Shown here: positions 54,753-63,090 of the stretch, piece after piece
How the letters are laid out: every line of letters starts with the position of its first letter
Numbering within the stretch: the first letter of the stretch is position 1
Source of the DNA: an uncultured Clostridia bacterium
GTDB taxonomy: Bacteria > Bacillota > Clostridia > TANB77 > CAG-508
Reading direction: 5' to 3'
NCBI GenBank assembly: GCA_934157205.1
Contig: CAKPHJ010000005.1
Span: 1 to 64,000, forward strand
Length of the DNA stretch: 64,000 bases
The notes under the pieces: generated by a model
Databases searched by the model: none
The model's input: only the letters and a program-made list of their open reading frames with translations
Told to the model about the DNA's origin: nothing
Made by a program: the position numbers and the translations under genes

Positions 54753-55811
54753 TTATTCTTCACCTTTTAATTTTTCAGCTCTATCTGCTGCAATTAAATT
54801 GTCTATCATTTCGTCAATATCACCATTTAAGAAATTTTCCATTTGATATATGCTCATTCCAATTCTGTGATCTGTTATTCTTCCTTGCGGATAGTTGTAT
54901 GTTCTAATTTTTTCGCTTCTATCACCAGATCCTACTTGTGATTTTCTGCTATTTGCTATTTCACTATCTTGTTTTTGTTTTTCTATTTCGTATAATTTTG
55001 TTCTAAGCATTTTCATTGCATTGTCTCTATTTTGAAATTGAGACCTTTCTGTTTGACATTCTACAACAATTCCTGTTGGTTCATGTATAAGTCTTACTGC
55101 TGATGATGTTTTATTTATATGTTGTCCTCCTGCACCTGATGAACGAAAAACTTCCATTTTTATGTCTGATGGATTTATATCAATTTCAACATCTTCTACA
55201 ACAGGTAATACTGCAACTGTAGCTGTTGATGTGTGAATTCTTCCACTGCTTTCTGTGTCTGGTACCCTTTGAACTCTATGAACTCCACTTTCAAATTTTA
55301 ACCTACTATAAACGCCTTTTCCTGTTATCATAAATGATATTTCTTTATATCCTCCAAGACCTGTTTCGTTTTCATTTAATACTTCTAATTTCCAATGTTT
55401 TTTTTCGGCATACATTGTATACATTCTAAATAATGTACCCGCAAATAATGCAGCTTCTTCTCCACCGGCTCCAGCTCTAATTTCACAAATAATATTTTTG
55501 TCATCATCTGGATCTTTAGGTATTAATAAAACTTTTAGTTCTTCTTCTATTTTTGGCAATTTTTCTTTTGAATCGTAGTATTCAGTTTCGGCAAGTTCTT
55601 TCATTTCTGGGTCATGCATTAATTCCTCTGCTTCATCCATTGATTTTTTTACGTTTTTATATTCTCTAAATTTTATTACAACTTCTTCAATTCCTGCATG
55701 TTCTTTCATTAATTTTTGCCATTCTGATTGATTAGCTATAACTTCTGGGTCTGATATTAATTTTGTAAGCTCTTCATATCTTTTTTCAACAGCTTCTAAT
55801 TTTTCAAACAT
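54753..55811 (-). CDS. prfA: Peptide chain release factor 1
   Basis: This 352-residue RF1 ends translation at UAA and UAG. The peptidyl-tRNA hydrolysis motif [17 protein letters not shown] lies near residue 224. The codon-recognition region is [14 protein letters not shown] near 182, with a P-D-T tripeptide in place of the E. coli P-A-T. The ribosome-interaction region [16 protein letters not shown] is near 110. AGGAGAGAAGAAA precedes the ATG. It lies between the HTH regulator and the ZIP transporter on the same strand. RF1, not the naturally frameshifted RF2, is present here, so it says nothing direct about the CGG shifts. Confidence 0.96.
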   Translation of the reverse strand: MFEKLEAVEKRYEELTKLISDPEVIANQSEWQKLMKEHAGIEEVVIKFREYKNVKKSMDEAEELMHDPEMKELAETEYYDSKEKLPKIEEELKVLLIPKDPDDDKNIICEIRAGAGGEEAALFAGTLFRMYTMYAEKKHWKLEVLNENETGLGGYKEISFMITGKGVYSRLKFESGVHRVQRVPDTESSGRIHTSTATVAVLPVVEDVEIDINPSDIKMEVFRSSGAGGQHINKTSSAVRLIHEPTGIVVECQTERSQFQNRDNAMKMLRTKLYEIEKQKQDSEIANSRKSQVGSGDRSEKIRTYNYPQGRITDHRIGMSIYQMENFLNGDIDEMIDNLIAADRAEKLKGEE

Positions 55812-55860
55812 TTTCTTCTCTCCTATCTTTTCTTTTTGCTTTTAATATTATACTACATCT

Positions 55861-56547
55861 TTATTTTAATTGCAAATTATATAGAGAGACCTTTTTTTCT
55901 AATTTTTTATATTCTTCAATTGCCAAAATAAAATCTAATATTGCAAATCCCAAAAGATTATTCAATATTGCTATTAAAAAATCCTTAACCCCAAATTCTA
56001 TTTTATCTAAACTTATTATTATTGAAAATATAATAAAACTTCTTATATATTCATTTAAGTATTTTTTTATTATATATTTTTTTCTCTCATTTTTTCCTTG
56101 CTCTGTATCTTTCATATTAATTATTGTTTTATCCGAAGTTTTTAAATAATATTTTATATTTTTTATAAAATAAACAAAACTTAAAATTGCAATAATAATA
56201 TATAATAATACTCTTATTGTCTCATCAGTAATAAAAAAATTAATAAAATTTATTATTGAAAAAACACTAGCTATTATAACTATTAAAATTGCAAAAATAT
56301 AAAATCCTATATCTTTAATTTTTTTCTGCATAACAGATTCTTTTTTTTCTTTAACATCTCTAACCAAATTATCCATAGATACTCCAAACATATCTGCCAT
56401 TTGTTTTAAATTTTGAATATCTGGCATTGATTGTCCACTTTCCCACTTAGTAACAGCTTGTCTAGAAACATTTAATTTTTCAGCTAATTGCTCTTGTGTC
56501 AAATTAGCTCCTTTTCTTAAATATTTTAAATTTTCATAAAATTCCAT
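55861..56547 (-). CDS. XRE-family HTH regulator with membrane helices
   Basis: This 228-residue protein has an N-terminal helix-turn-helix (LTQEQLAEKLNVSRQAVTKW, about 16-35) and the usual VSMDNLVR ending near residue 62. It is followed by about four hydrophobic helices (80-220). Such membrane-bound XRE regulators are common in Firmicutes and probably sense envelope or membrane signals. Target genes are unknown. AGGAGGGA precedes the ATG. The stop is about 50 bp upstream of prfA. Confidence 0.88.
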   Translation of the reverse strand: MEFYENLKYLRKGANLTQEQLAEKLNVSRQAVTKWESGQSMPDIQNLKQMADMFGVSMDNLVRDVKEKKESVMQKKIKDIGFYIFAILIVIIASVFSIINFINFFITDETIRVLLYIIIAILSFVYFIKNIKYYLKTSDKTIINMKDTEQGKNERKKYIIKKYLNEYIRSFIIFSIIISLDKIEFGVKDFLIAILNNLLGFAILDFILAIEEYKKLEKKVSLYNLQLK

Positions 56548-56707
56548 AAAAATCCCTCCTCATATAATATTTAATTTTATTATAATTTATTTTCTATTTT
56601 TTTCTATAAACTTTTCTTTACATCTATGCTACTTATAGTTGCATAAACACTTTTTAAAAATTTTTAGTATAAAACAAAGCGACTTTAGGTTGCCATTTGT
56701 TCTCGCC

Positions 56708-56796
56708 GATTTGAATTTTCGACTAAAAGGAGAAAATCTTAAAGGAACAGTAATTGTAGCTTTTATATACTAGGAAAGTAGAACTTTCCTAGTATA
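56708..56796 (+). repeat. Dispersed intergenic repeat, copy 3, with 14-bp hairpin
   Basis: TTGAATTTTC-GACTAAAAGGA-GAAAATCTT is followed by AAAGGAACAG, AATTGTAGC and TTTTATA, then the hairpin TATACTAGGAAAGT / ACTTTCCTAGTATA (56766-56796). The hairpin stem is identical to the one at 29585-29615, with loop AGA instead of TCT. The rest of 56548-56806 holds no gene. Confidence 0.65.
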
Positions 56797-56806
56797 TAAA
56801 AAATAA

Positions 56807-58762
56807 TTATAATTTAATATAATTATTTTTTATTTTTTCTTCTTCTAAAATTTCTTTTTCTCTATTTGTGCAAGTAAAAATAATAACTTGATGTTCTTTA
56901 AATCTATTATTAATATATTTTAAAATATTTTTTAATCTTTCTGTATCATAATATGCAAATGCTTCATCTAAAATAATTGGCATTTTTTGATCAGATAATT
57001 CTTCAACCATAGATAATCTTAATGATAAATATAATTGATCAATTGTTCCTACACTTAATTTTGATATATTTTCGTAGTTTCCATTTTCTAATTCCACCAT
57101 AATATTATTTTCTGTATTTAACACTACATTTTTATATTTTCCATTTGTTATTTCTGAAATATTTTTTGACATATTTTGAGTGAATTTTGGTGTTACAGTT
57201 GTTTTCATTTCTTCATATGCAGATGCTAAAATATTCTTTGCTAAATTCATACTTTTTTCTAAATTTTTTAAAGAATTATAAATTTCAATATTATTTAATA
57301 ATTCTTCTTCTATTTTTGATAAATTATTTATTTGAGGTTCTATATTTTTTTTATCTAATTCAAGTGTATGTAATTTTATTTTTTTATTATTTATTATATT
57401 TTGTGTATTTTCTATTTCTAAATTAATATTTTCTGAATTTAATAATTTATTTATTTCTATTATATTTTTATATTTATTTTTTATTTTTTCTTTTTCTAAA
57501 TTATTTTTAAAATAAAAATTATTATTAAATTCATTTATTTCTTTATCTAAATTTAAATTATTATTTTCAATTAAATTAATTTGATTTTTTAAATTATTTA
57601 TTTCTAAATTAATATTTTCTAAAATATTTTCATTATTTTTTTCTTCATTTTCTATTTTTATTATTTTTTTATTTAATTTATTTTTTAATATTATTGAATA
57701 AATTATAACCGTTGGTACTGTAAGCAGAAAAATAAAATTAAATATTTTATTTTTTATAAAAACAAATTGAAAAATATTTATTAATATTATTAAAATATTT
57801 ATTAATATTATTTTTTTATTTAATTTGTTTTTTTCTTTAATTATTTTTTTATTATTTTTTTCTTTTTTTGAATTTTCATTAATTATTTTTTCGTTGTTTT
57901 TTTCAATTTCATTTATTTTATTTTTTATTGAATTTATTTTTTCATTATTTTCTATTTTTATTTCTTTTTTTAATTTTATTTTTTCTTGTTCTATTTTTTC
58001 TTTTTCATTTAATATTTTTATTTCTTTTAATAATTCATTTTTATTTTCTAAATTATTAATTTCTATATTTAATTTATTTTTATTTTCTTCTATTTCATAT
58101 TTTATTGTTTCATATTTTTTTAATTCTTCTTTTTCTTGTTTTAATTCATTTATTTTTTTATTTAATATATTTATTGGTTTTTCTCTTGACCTTTCTGTAC
58201 CAATTTCATCTAATTGACGTCTATTTATTCTATCTACAGCTCTTTTATATGAAACATTATCATCTCCTGTAGCTACTAAATTAGCTATTTTTTGAATTAA
58301 CATATTTTGTTCTTGTTTTTCAAGCTTAACTTCTTGCTGATTTACTACTATTGTTGTTAAAAATAATTCTTCGTCAACTTTTGTTTGTTCATAAAAAAAT
58401 TCATTTCCTTTATTTTTATCAATATTAAATTTTTTAGAAACTTCTTCTAAATTTTCATTATAAATTTGAGGATTTTTCTTTTTAAAATCTCTATATATTT
58501 CATATTTTTCTTTATTATCTAATTCATATTCAATTTTTCCAGAAAATTCTTCATTATCCCATGGTAAATATTTTTCAAAATCTGAATACTCTTTTCCTTT
58601 TTTATTTTTAGAAATTCCATAAAAAGAATTAATAATAAATTTTAAAATAGTTGATTTTCCAGATTCATTTTTTCCATAAATAATATTAATATTATTTTCT
58701 AAATTAATTTCTTTATTTTTTAATTTTCCATATGAATTTATTTTTAATTTATTTATTTTCAA
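56807..58762 (-). CDS. SMC-like ATPase, YhaN/SbcC type
   Basis: This 651-residue protein has an N-terminal ATPase half with IIYGKNESGKSTILKFI (Walker A, about residue 30) and a Q-loop region near VNQQEVKLEKQ. A long coiled-coil (about 200-500) is interrupted by a hydrophobic stretch (about 310-365). The C-terminal ATPase half has KLSVGTIDQLYLSLRLS (signature motif, near 575) and MPIILDEAFAYYD (Walker B, near 595). It is related to YhaN and SbcC/Rad50 and probably works with the nuclease encoded just upstream in DNA repair or end processing. Its composition is extremely rich in Asn, Lys, Ile and Glu, even for this genome. The start is TTG after GAGGTG. Confidence 0.88.
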   Translation of the reverse strand: MKINKLKINSYGKLKNKEINLENNINIIYGKNESGKSTILKFIINSFYGISKNKKGKEYSDFEKYLPWDNEEFSGKIEYELDNKEKYEIYRDFKKKNPQIYNENLEEVSKKFNIDKNKGNEFFYEQTKVDEELFLTTIVVNQQEVKLEKQEQNMLIQKIANLVATGDDNVSYKRAVDRINRRQLDEIGTERSREKPINILNKKINELKQEKEELKKYETIKYEIEENKNKLNIEINNLENKNELLKEIKILNEKEKIEQEKIKLKKEIKIENNEKINSIKNKINEIEKNNEKIINENSKKEKNNKKIIKEKNKLNKKIILINILIILINIFQFVFIKNKIFNFIFLLTVPTVIIYSIILKNKLNKKIIKIENEEKNNENILENINLEINNLKNQINLIENNNLNLDKEINEFNNNFYFKNNLEKEKIKNKYKNIIEINKLLNSENINLEIENTQNIINNKKIKLHTLELDKKNIEPQINNLSKIEEELLNNIEIYNSLKNLEKSMNLAKNILASAYEEMKTTVTPKFTQNMSKNISEITNGKYKNVVLNTENNIMVELENGNYENISKLSVGTIDQLYLSLRLSMVEELSDQKMPIILDEAFAYYDTERLKNILKYINNRFKEHQVIIFTCTNREKEILEEEKIKNNYIKL

Positions 58763-58789
58763 TTATTTCACCTCGTATTTTAATTAATT

Positions 58790-59869
58790 TTATTCTAAAG
58801 ACTCAAAACCAATTTCAATTGCTTTTTCTATTATTTTTTTATTTTCTTCATCATTATTTTCTTCCAGCAATTTTTTCATGTTTTTTGCAAATATTCCTTT
58901 TAATGTATTATTATTTTCTATTTTATTTAAATCATATGCTATTTTAGTTTTATCTTTTATTTTTATTATTTTTTCATTTAAAATATATTTTATAATTTCA
59001 TATGAATTAATTTCAAAATTTCTATTTCCAATTAAAATTATTTTCACATAATTATTTTCTTTTATATTTAATGTATTTATTTTTTCAATTAAATCTTCTT
59101 TTGAAATAATGTTTGTTACATCAATATTTATTTCTACAAATTCCTCTTCATCTAATGGAACAAAAGAAATATTTAAATCTTTATTTTTTATTTCGCCAAC
59201 TATCATTCCATGCTCCCCTAATTCATCAAAGCCAAGGGCTACTGTAGAACCTGGATATATAATGTCGTTTTTTTGTTCACTATAATTAGATTTATGTATA
59301 TGTCCTAAAGCAACATAATCAAAGTTTTTTTCTTCTAATACATTTTTTGAAATTGAATTATATTGTTTTTCTTCTATAGATGCTCCATCAAGTGTACCAT
59401 GAATAATTAAAATATTTAATTTATTTTTATTTTCAATTTCAAAATTATTTATTCCACAATCTGTACAATAGAAATCTGTAAAACCATAACCATAAAAATC
59501 TATTTCGTCAGTTTCAAATTTTTCGATTTTTGAACTAAATATTTTTACATTATTATTCCAATTAAATTTATTATAATATGAATTTTTTAGTTTGGGATCA
59601 TGATTTCCTGGACTAATAAATATTTGTGTTTCTGGTATTTCTTTAAATAAATTATTAATATATTCTATAGTTGATAATTTAACATATTGGTTTTCATATA
59701 AATCACCTGAAATAAATAAATATTCTATTTTATTTTCTTTTATATAATCTATTATTTTTTTTAAAACCTTTCTTTGTTCTAATCTTCTTAAATCTCCTAA
59801 AATATTTTTATCAGAAAGATTTACAAATGGTCTATCAAAATGCATGTCAGCAATATGTACAAATTTCAT
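58790..59869 (-). CDS. Metallophosphoesterase, YhaO/SbcD-type nuclease
   Basis: This protein of about 359 residues is a calcineurin-like phosphoesterase with the motifs VHIADMHFDRPF (residue 4), ISGDLYENQY (about 53), SPGNHDPKL (about 87), IIHGTLDG (about 158) and ALGHIHKSNY (about 187). These are the dinuclear metal ligands of SbcD/Mre11-type nucleases. The C-terminal part (about 240-359) is the capping and ATPase-binding region. It lies 27 bp upstream of the YhaN-like ATPase, so the pair forms an SbcCD-like repair complex. GGAGGAATAAATAAA favours the ATG at 59869 over one ten codons upstream. Confidence 0.9.
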   Translation of the reverse strand: MKFVHIADMHFDRPFVNLSDKNILGDLRRLEQRKVLKKIIDYIKENKIEYLFISGDLYENQYVKLSTIEYINNLFKEIPETQIFISPGNHDPKLKNSYYNKFNWNNNVKIFSSKIEKFETDEIDFYGYGFTDFYCTDCGINNFEIENKNKLNILIIHGTLDGASIEEKQYNSISKNVLEEKNFDYVALGHIHKSNYSEQKNDIIYPGSTVALGFDELGEHGMIVGEIKNKDLNISFVPLDEEEFVEINIDVTNIISKEDLIEKINTLNIKENNYVKIILIGNRNFEINSYEIIKYILNEKIIKIKDKTKIAYDLNKIENNNTLKGIFAKNMKKLLEENNDEENKKIIEKAIEIGFESLE

Positions 59870-59972
59870 TTTATTTATTCCTCCAATATTATTTTTCAAA
59901 AATTATTTTACTATATATTTCTTATTTTTTCAATTATTTTATACTTAAGTTTTAAAAACATATTTTTTTGCA

Positions 59973-60064
59973 GTTACAATTCACAGCTGAATTTGTATAT
60001 TATAGAAAATTAACAATATATTATTATTTTCTATATATTTTTTTCATAAACTATAAATTGTAAC
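59973..60064. repeat. Imperfect inverted repeat of about 90 bp
   Basis: GTTACAATT (59973-59981) pairs with AATTGTAAC (60056-60064) and TATAGAAAAT (60001-60010) pairs with ATTTTCTATA (60026-60035). The two nested stems form one long hairpin. It lies in the gap 59870-60103 just before a separate terminator. It may be an old hairpin element. Confidence 0.5.
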
Positions 60065-60077
60065 TTTTTGCAAAAAA

Positions 60078-60103
60078 AAATAAGTGAAAAATCTCACTTA
60101 TTT
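60078..60103 (-). terminator. Terminator of the VirD4/TraG gene cluster
   Basis: AAATAAGTGA and TCACTTATTT form a 10-bp stem around a 6-base loop, followed by a long run of T on the minus strand. It ends next to the stop codon at 60104. Confidence 0.88.
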
Positions 60104-62114
60104 TTATTCTTCATCATCATCCATTGACCCAAACAGTTCATCAAATTTTGCTTCCAACTCTTTTTGTAAATCATAAGATTCATCTTCATCTTCTGCAGTT
60201 TGAGGAAGAATTGGTGCTTCATCAATATTTTTAATATTAATTTCTTTTTCAGCTACATTTTCATTTTTGTTTGTATTTATCTTTACTTTTTCTTCTTCCT
60301 TTTCATCATCAAATAAATCATCTAATGATTCAATATTTAAATCTTCTACCTTTTTATCTTCATCATCTTCTTGATACGGATTATATGGATTATATTTTCT
60401 CCATTTACCTCTGTCTTTTTCACCTATATCATTATGGCTAATTTCACATTCTTTCATTTTTTTAGCCATAGGGTGTTTAAAATAATAAAATTTATTTGCT
60501 TTAACTGGCTTTATTCCTTTTTCAAATATTATACATAAGTCATTGTCTAAACGTCTAAGTTCATCTGGCGTCATTAATGCTCTTGCCATTACTTGGTCTG
60601 AAATACTTTTACCAGTTTTCCAGTTTTGCCTATCTCTACTTATTGATGTACTATCTCTTTCAATTGTTTTTTCTCCTAATGCTTTCGAAAAATATTCTAC
60701 AGTTTTATATGAGTTACTTCCTAAAAACACATGTGTGTCACAGTTACCCATTATTGTTTCATATGATTTTTCATATACTGCTTCCAATTGGTCTATATTT
60801 TGTAATATAACACTAAATGATATTTTTCTACTTCTTGATGTTGATATTTTTTTATCAAAGTCTGGTATTTTTCCTATATTAGCAAACTCGTCTAATATAA
60901 AAAATGTTCTTTCTTTTAATTCTCCACCATTTTGGTCAGCATAATCATATAATTGCTGAATCATTTGAGAGAAGAATATTGTTAATAAGAAATCATATGC
61001 TGTGTGTGTATCTGATGAAATAACATACACTGCTGTTTTTCTGTTTCCTATTTCTTCGAAATCTATTGTGTCTGTTGAGGTTAACTCTGCAATTTCTTTT
61101 GAGTCAAATTTACCAAGTTTTGATTGTAATGTACTTAAAATTGAACTATATGTTTTTTCTGGTGCAATTTCAATTGATTTATAGTACATTCTTGCTGGAT
61201 GGTCATATGGTAATTGACTAATTAATTCTGTTAATAAGTTGTTTCCTCCGTTATTGTTTGCAGCTCTAACAAGCTCTGCACAGCTTGCTAAATTTTGCTC
61301 TTCTTCTGGTCTTGTAGCTATTAAATAATAAATTAAGGCTTTTAATAGCATTTCTGCTGAATCATCCCAGAATGGGTCAGATCCTCCACCATCGGTTTTT
61401 TGTCCTTTTACTATAGTATTTGCAATAACGTCGACATCTATTTCAGATGCTATATGCATTAATGGGTTATAACCATCACTATATTGTGGTCTTACTAAAT
61501 TTAAAACTTTTATATCATATCCATTTTGCTTTAAAAAACCAGCTGTTCTGTCATATAATTCACCCTTTGGATCTGTAAATACATATGACCCTAGCATTTC
61601 ATATGCATTTGGAATTGAATATGATGCTGATTTACCAGAACCTGAACCGTCCAACAACCAGCACATTTATATTTCCTCTTTTATCTACTGGCAAATAATT
61701 GTCTTCTGCTAATATAATACCTTTATTTTTATTTAATATACGATATTGCTCGCCTCTTTGACTCCAATCACTTGAACCGTGCTCAATATCTGTATATTCA
61801 TTTTTAGGTGCTGATCTAACAAAACCTATAAAAAATGCTATGGTATAAAAAACAGTTATAACAATTAATGTAGAAAAATATGTACTTGCAGCTCCTTGAG
61901 TAAACACTAATTTTAATGTTTGAAATGGATGTGCAAATGATGCTCCAAATGTTTCTATAAATACTACTAAATCCATTTGACCACTTTGCTTAGCTACCTG
62001 TGAGCTATATGCAAATGGCGTGACAAATACTATGGCCATAAGTGTCCATAGTATTAAAAATATTATGAAATTAGTTCTGTTTCTTTTGATTGCACCTTCA
62101 ATTTTATAATTCAT
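60104..62114 (-). CDS. VirD4/TraG-like coupling ATPase, +1 shift at CGG inside Walker A
   Basis: The zero frame starts at ATG 62114 (AGTAGGTG upstream). It encodes two or three membrane helices and HGSSDWSQRGEQYRIL, then reads NVLVVG, CGG and runs to TAA five codons later. The +1 frame gives SGSGKSASYSIPNAY, completing a Walker A of the G-G-S-G-S-G-K-S type. It continues with FTDPKGELYDRTA, FFILDEFANIGKIPDFDKK (Walker B) and VILQNIDQLEAVY. The joined protein is about 669 residues. It belongs with the CD1115-type VirD4 proteins that pass DNA-relaxase complexes to a conjugation channel. An acidic C-terminal tail follows. No relaxase or other tra gene is nearby. An apparent start reading MCWLLDGSGSGK in the +1 frame is an artefact. 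Confidence 0.82.
61646..61649 (-). other. Putative +1 frameshift site CGGT (VirD4/TraG Walker A)
   Basis: The zero frame reads GTT GTT GGA CGG TTC AGG TTC TGG TAA. Using CGGT as four bases gives GGA CGGT TCA GGT TCT GGT AAA TCA. The shift must occur between conserved VVG and SGSGKS, so CGG is the only possible place. Confidence 0.8.
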
Positions 62115-62123
62115 AAATTTCAC

Positions 62124-62447
62124 CTACTCTTTTGTAATATCATTATCTTCCTTGTTTTTTGTTTTCTGTTTTAATGCTTTAAGATAATAGTCAATTTTTT
62201 GTTTTGAAACAGGTTTTGATTTACTTGTTTCTCCATTATCAGTTATTCTAACATAGCACCCATCTTCTTTTTTATATCTAACTTCTGTTGATTTAAGATC
62301 TGAAATTATTATTCCATTTTCATCATTTTTAATTCTTAATCTATTTCCAGATTTTGTTTTTTCTCTAAGCTTTTCTGCATCAGGAATAACTGTACAACAT
62401 ATATCACATGGTTCGATATTATTATTTGATGTTCCTACATCACTCAT
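62124..62447 (-). CDS. Small unknown protein with Cys cluster
   Basis: This 107-residue protein is one I do not recognise. Near the N-terminus is EPCDICCTVIPDAEKL, a short cysteine cluster that could bind metal. The middle (NRLRIKNDENGIIISDLKS) looks like beta strands and the C-terminus is highly charged. AAGGAGG precedes the ATG. It ends 9 bp before the VirD4/TraG start, so the two genes are co-transcribed and may work together, but no function can be named. Confidence 0.6.
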   Translation of the reverse strand: MSDVGTSNNNIEPCDICCTVIPDAEKLREKTKSGNRLRIKNDENGIIISDLKSTEVRYKKEDGCYVRITDNGETSKSKPVSKQKIDYYLKALKQKTKNKEDNDITKE

Positions 62448-62461
62448 TTACAACTTCCTCC

Positions 62462-62986
62462 TTAATCTTCTTTTTTGTCTCTAATTTCAAAGGCAAAATA
62501 AGATTTATGTGGTTTTAATTTACATTTTCCCCTCACTTCATTTGTTTTTTCATCAAAATAAAGTGTTGGTTTTATTTCTTCTGTTGTTTCTGGGTCTATA
62601 ACACATATTGGTCTCTTTAAATTAGGCGTATATTTGAAATCTTTTAGTTCTGTTGGATTTTCTGCGTATATACTATCAAATTTTAATGCCGTAGGTTTTT
62701 TGTTTATTGTTATTTTGTTGTTTTCTAAAATTGCACTATTTACAACAACACGTTCTTTTCCAAATGATAAGATTACTAATTGATCCTTATCTGGTGATGG
62801 AAAATCTACAAAAAAAGTTTTTCTTTTTAAATTTCCTCTTAATTCTTCTGAATAGTCTAGCCTTTCAAGTGTATATTTAGGAGAATCTTTTAAAAATTCT
62901 TTTGGTGTTTTATTTATTTGATATATTATTGTGTTTACGCCTTGTGGATCAGTAATACTGAAACTTTTTCCTTCCCATGTTTCCAT
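62462..62986 (-). CDS. Unknown protein in the VirD4 cluster
   Basis: This 174-residue protein is one I do not recognise. It is soluble, with mixed alpha/beta character and no signal peptide or membrane helix. Features are FSITDPQGVNTIIYQINK near residue 9, FFVDFPSPDKDQLVILSFGK near 58, and RPICVIDPETTEEIKPTLYF near 125. GGGGGAG lies before the ATG. It is 14 bp upstream of the small Cys-cluster gene and is clearly part of the same operon as the VirD4/TraG ATPase. In the gap 62987-63090 there is no gene. Confidence 0.6.
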   Translation of the reverse strand: METWEGKSFSITDPQGVNTIIYQINKTPKEFLKDSPKYTLERLDYSEELRGNLKRKTFFVDFPSPDKDQLVILSFGKERVVVNSAILENNKITINKKPTALKFDSIYAENPTELKDFKYTPNLKRPICVIDPETTEEIKPTLYFDEKTNEVRGKCKLKPHKSYFAFEIRDKKED

Positions 62987-63090
62987 TTTTTCTCCCCCAT
63001 TTCTATGTTTTAATCCATAGTTTGTCTTTTGTTACCTCACTATAGTTAATTATAGCTAAAAATAGCCATTTTGTCAATATGTTTTTTATG

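Noticed and set aside
54753..55811. A programmed frameshift in the release factor gene
   Set aside because: The gene is RF1 (prfA), read in one frame throughout. The known natural frameshift belongs to RF2 (prfB), which is not in this window.
5398..61649. Explaining the four breaks by stop-codon recoding (TGA or TAA read-through)
   Set aside because: The conserved sequence resumes in the +1 frame before the stop is reached, so read-through would not restore it. Three breaks meet TGA and one meets TAA.
5398..61649. Independent random indels or sequencing errors at the four sites
   Set aside because: Not fully excluded without reads. However, all four fall on the only in-frame CGG codons in the window, while about 75 out-of-frame CGG trinucleotides show no indel.
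60104..61666. A separate gene starting MCWLLDGSGSGK in the downstream VirD4 frame
   Set aside because: The residues before SGSGK do not match the family, there is no ribosome binding site, and the upstream frame supplies the proper VVG before the P-loop. The two frames are one gene.
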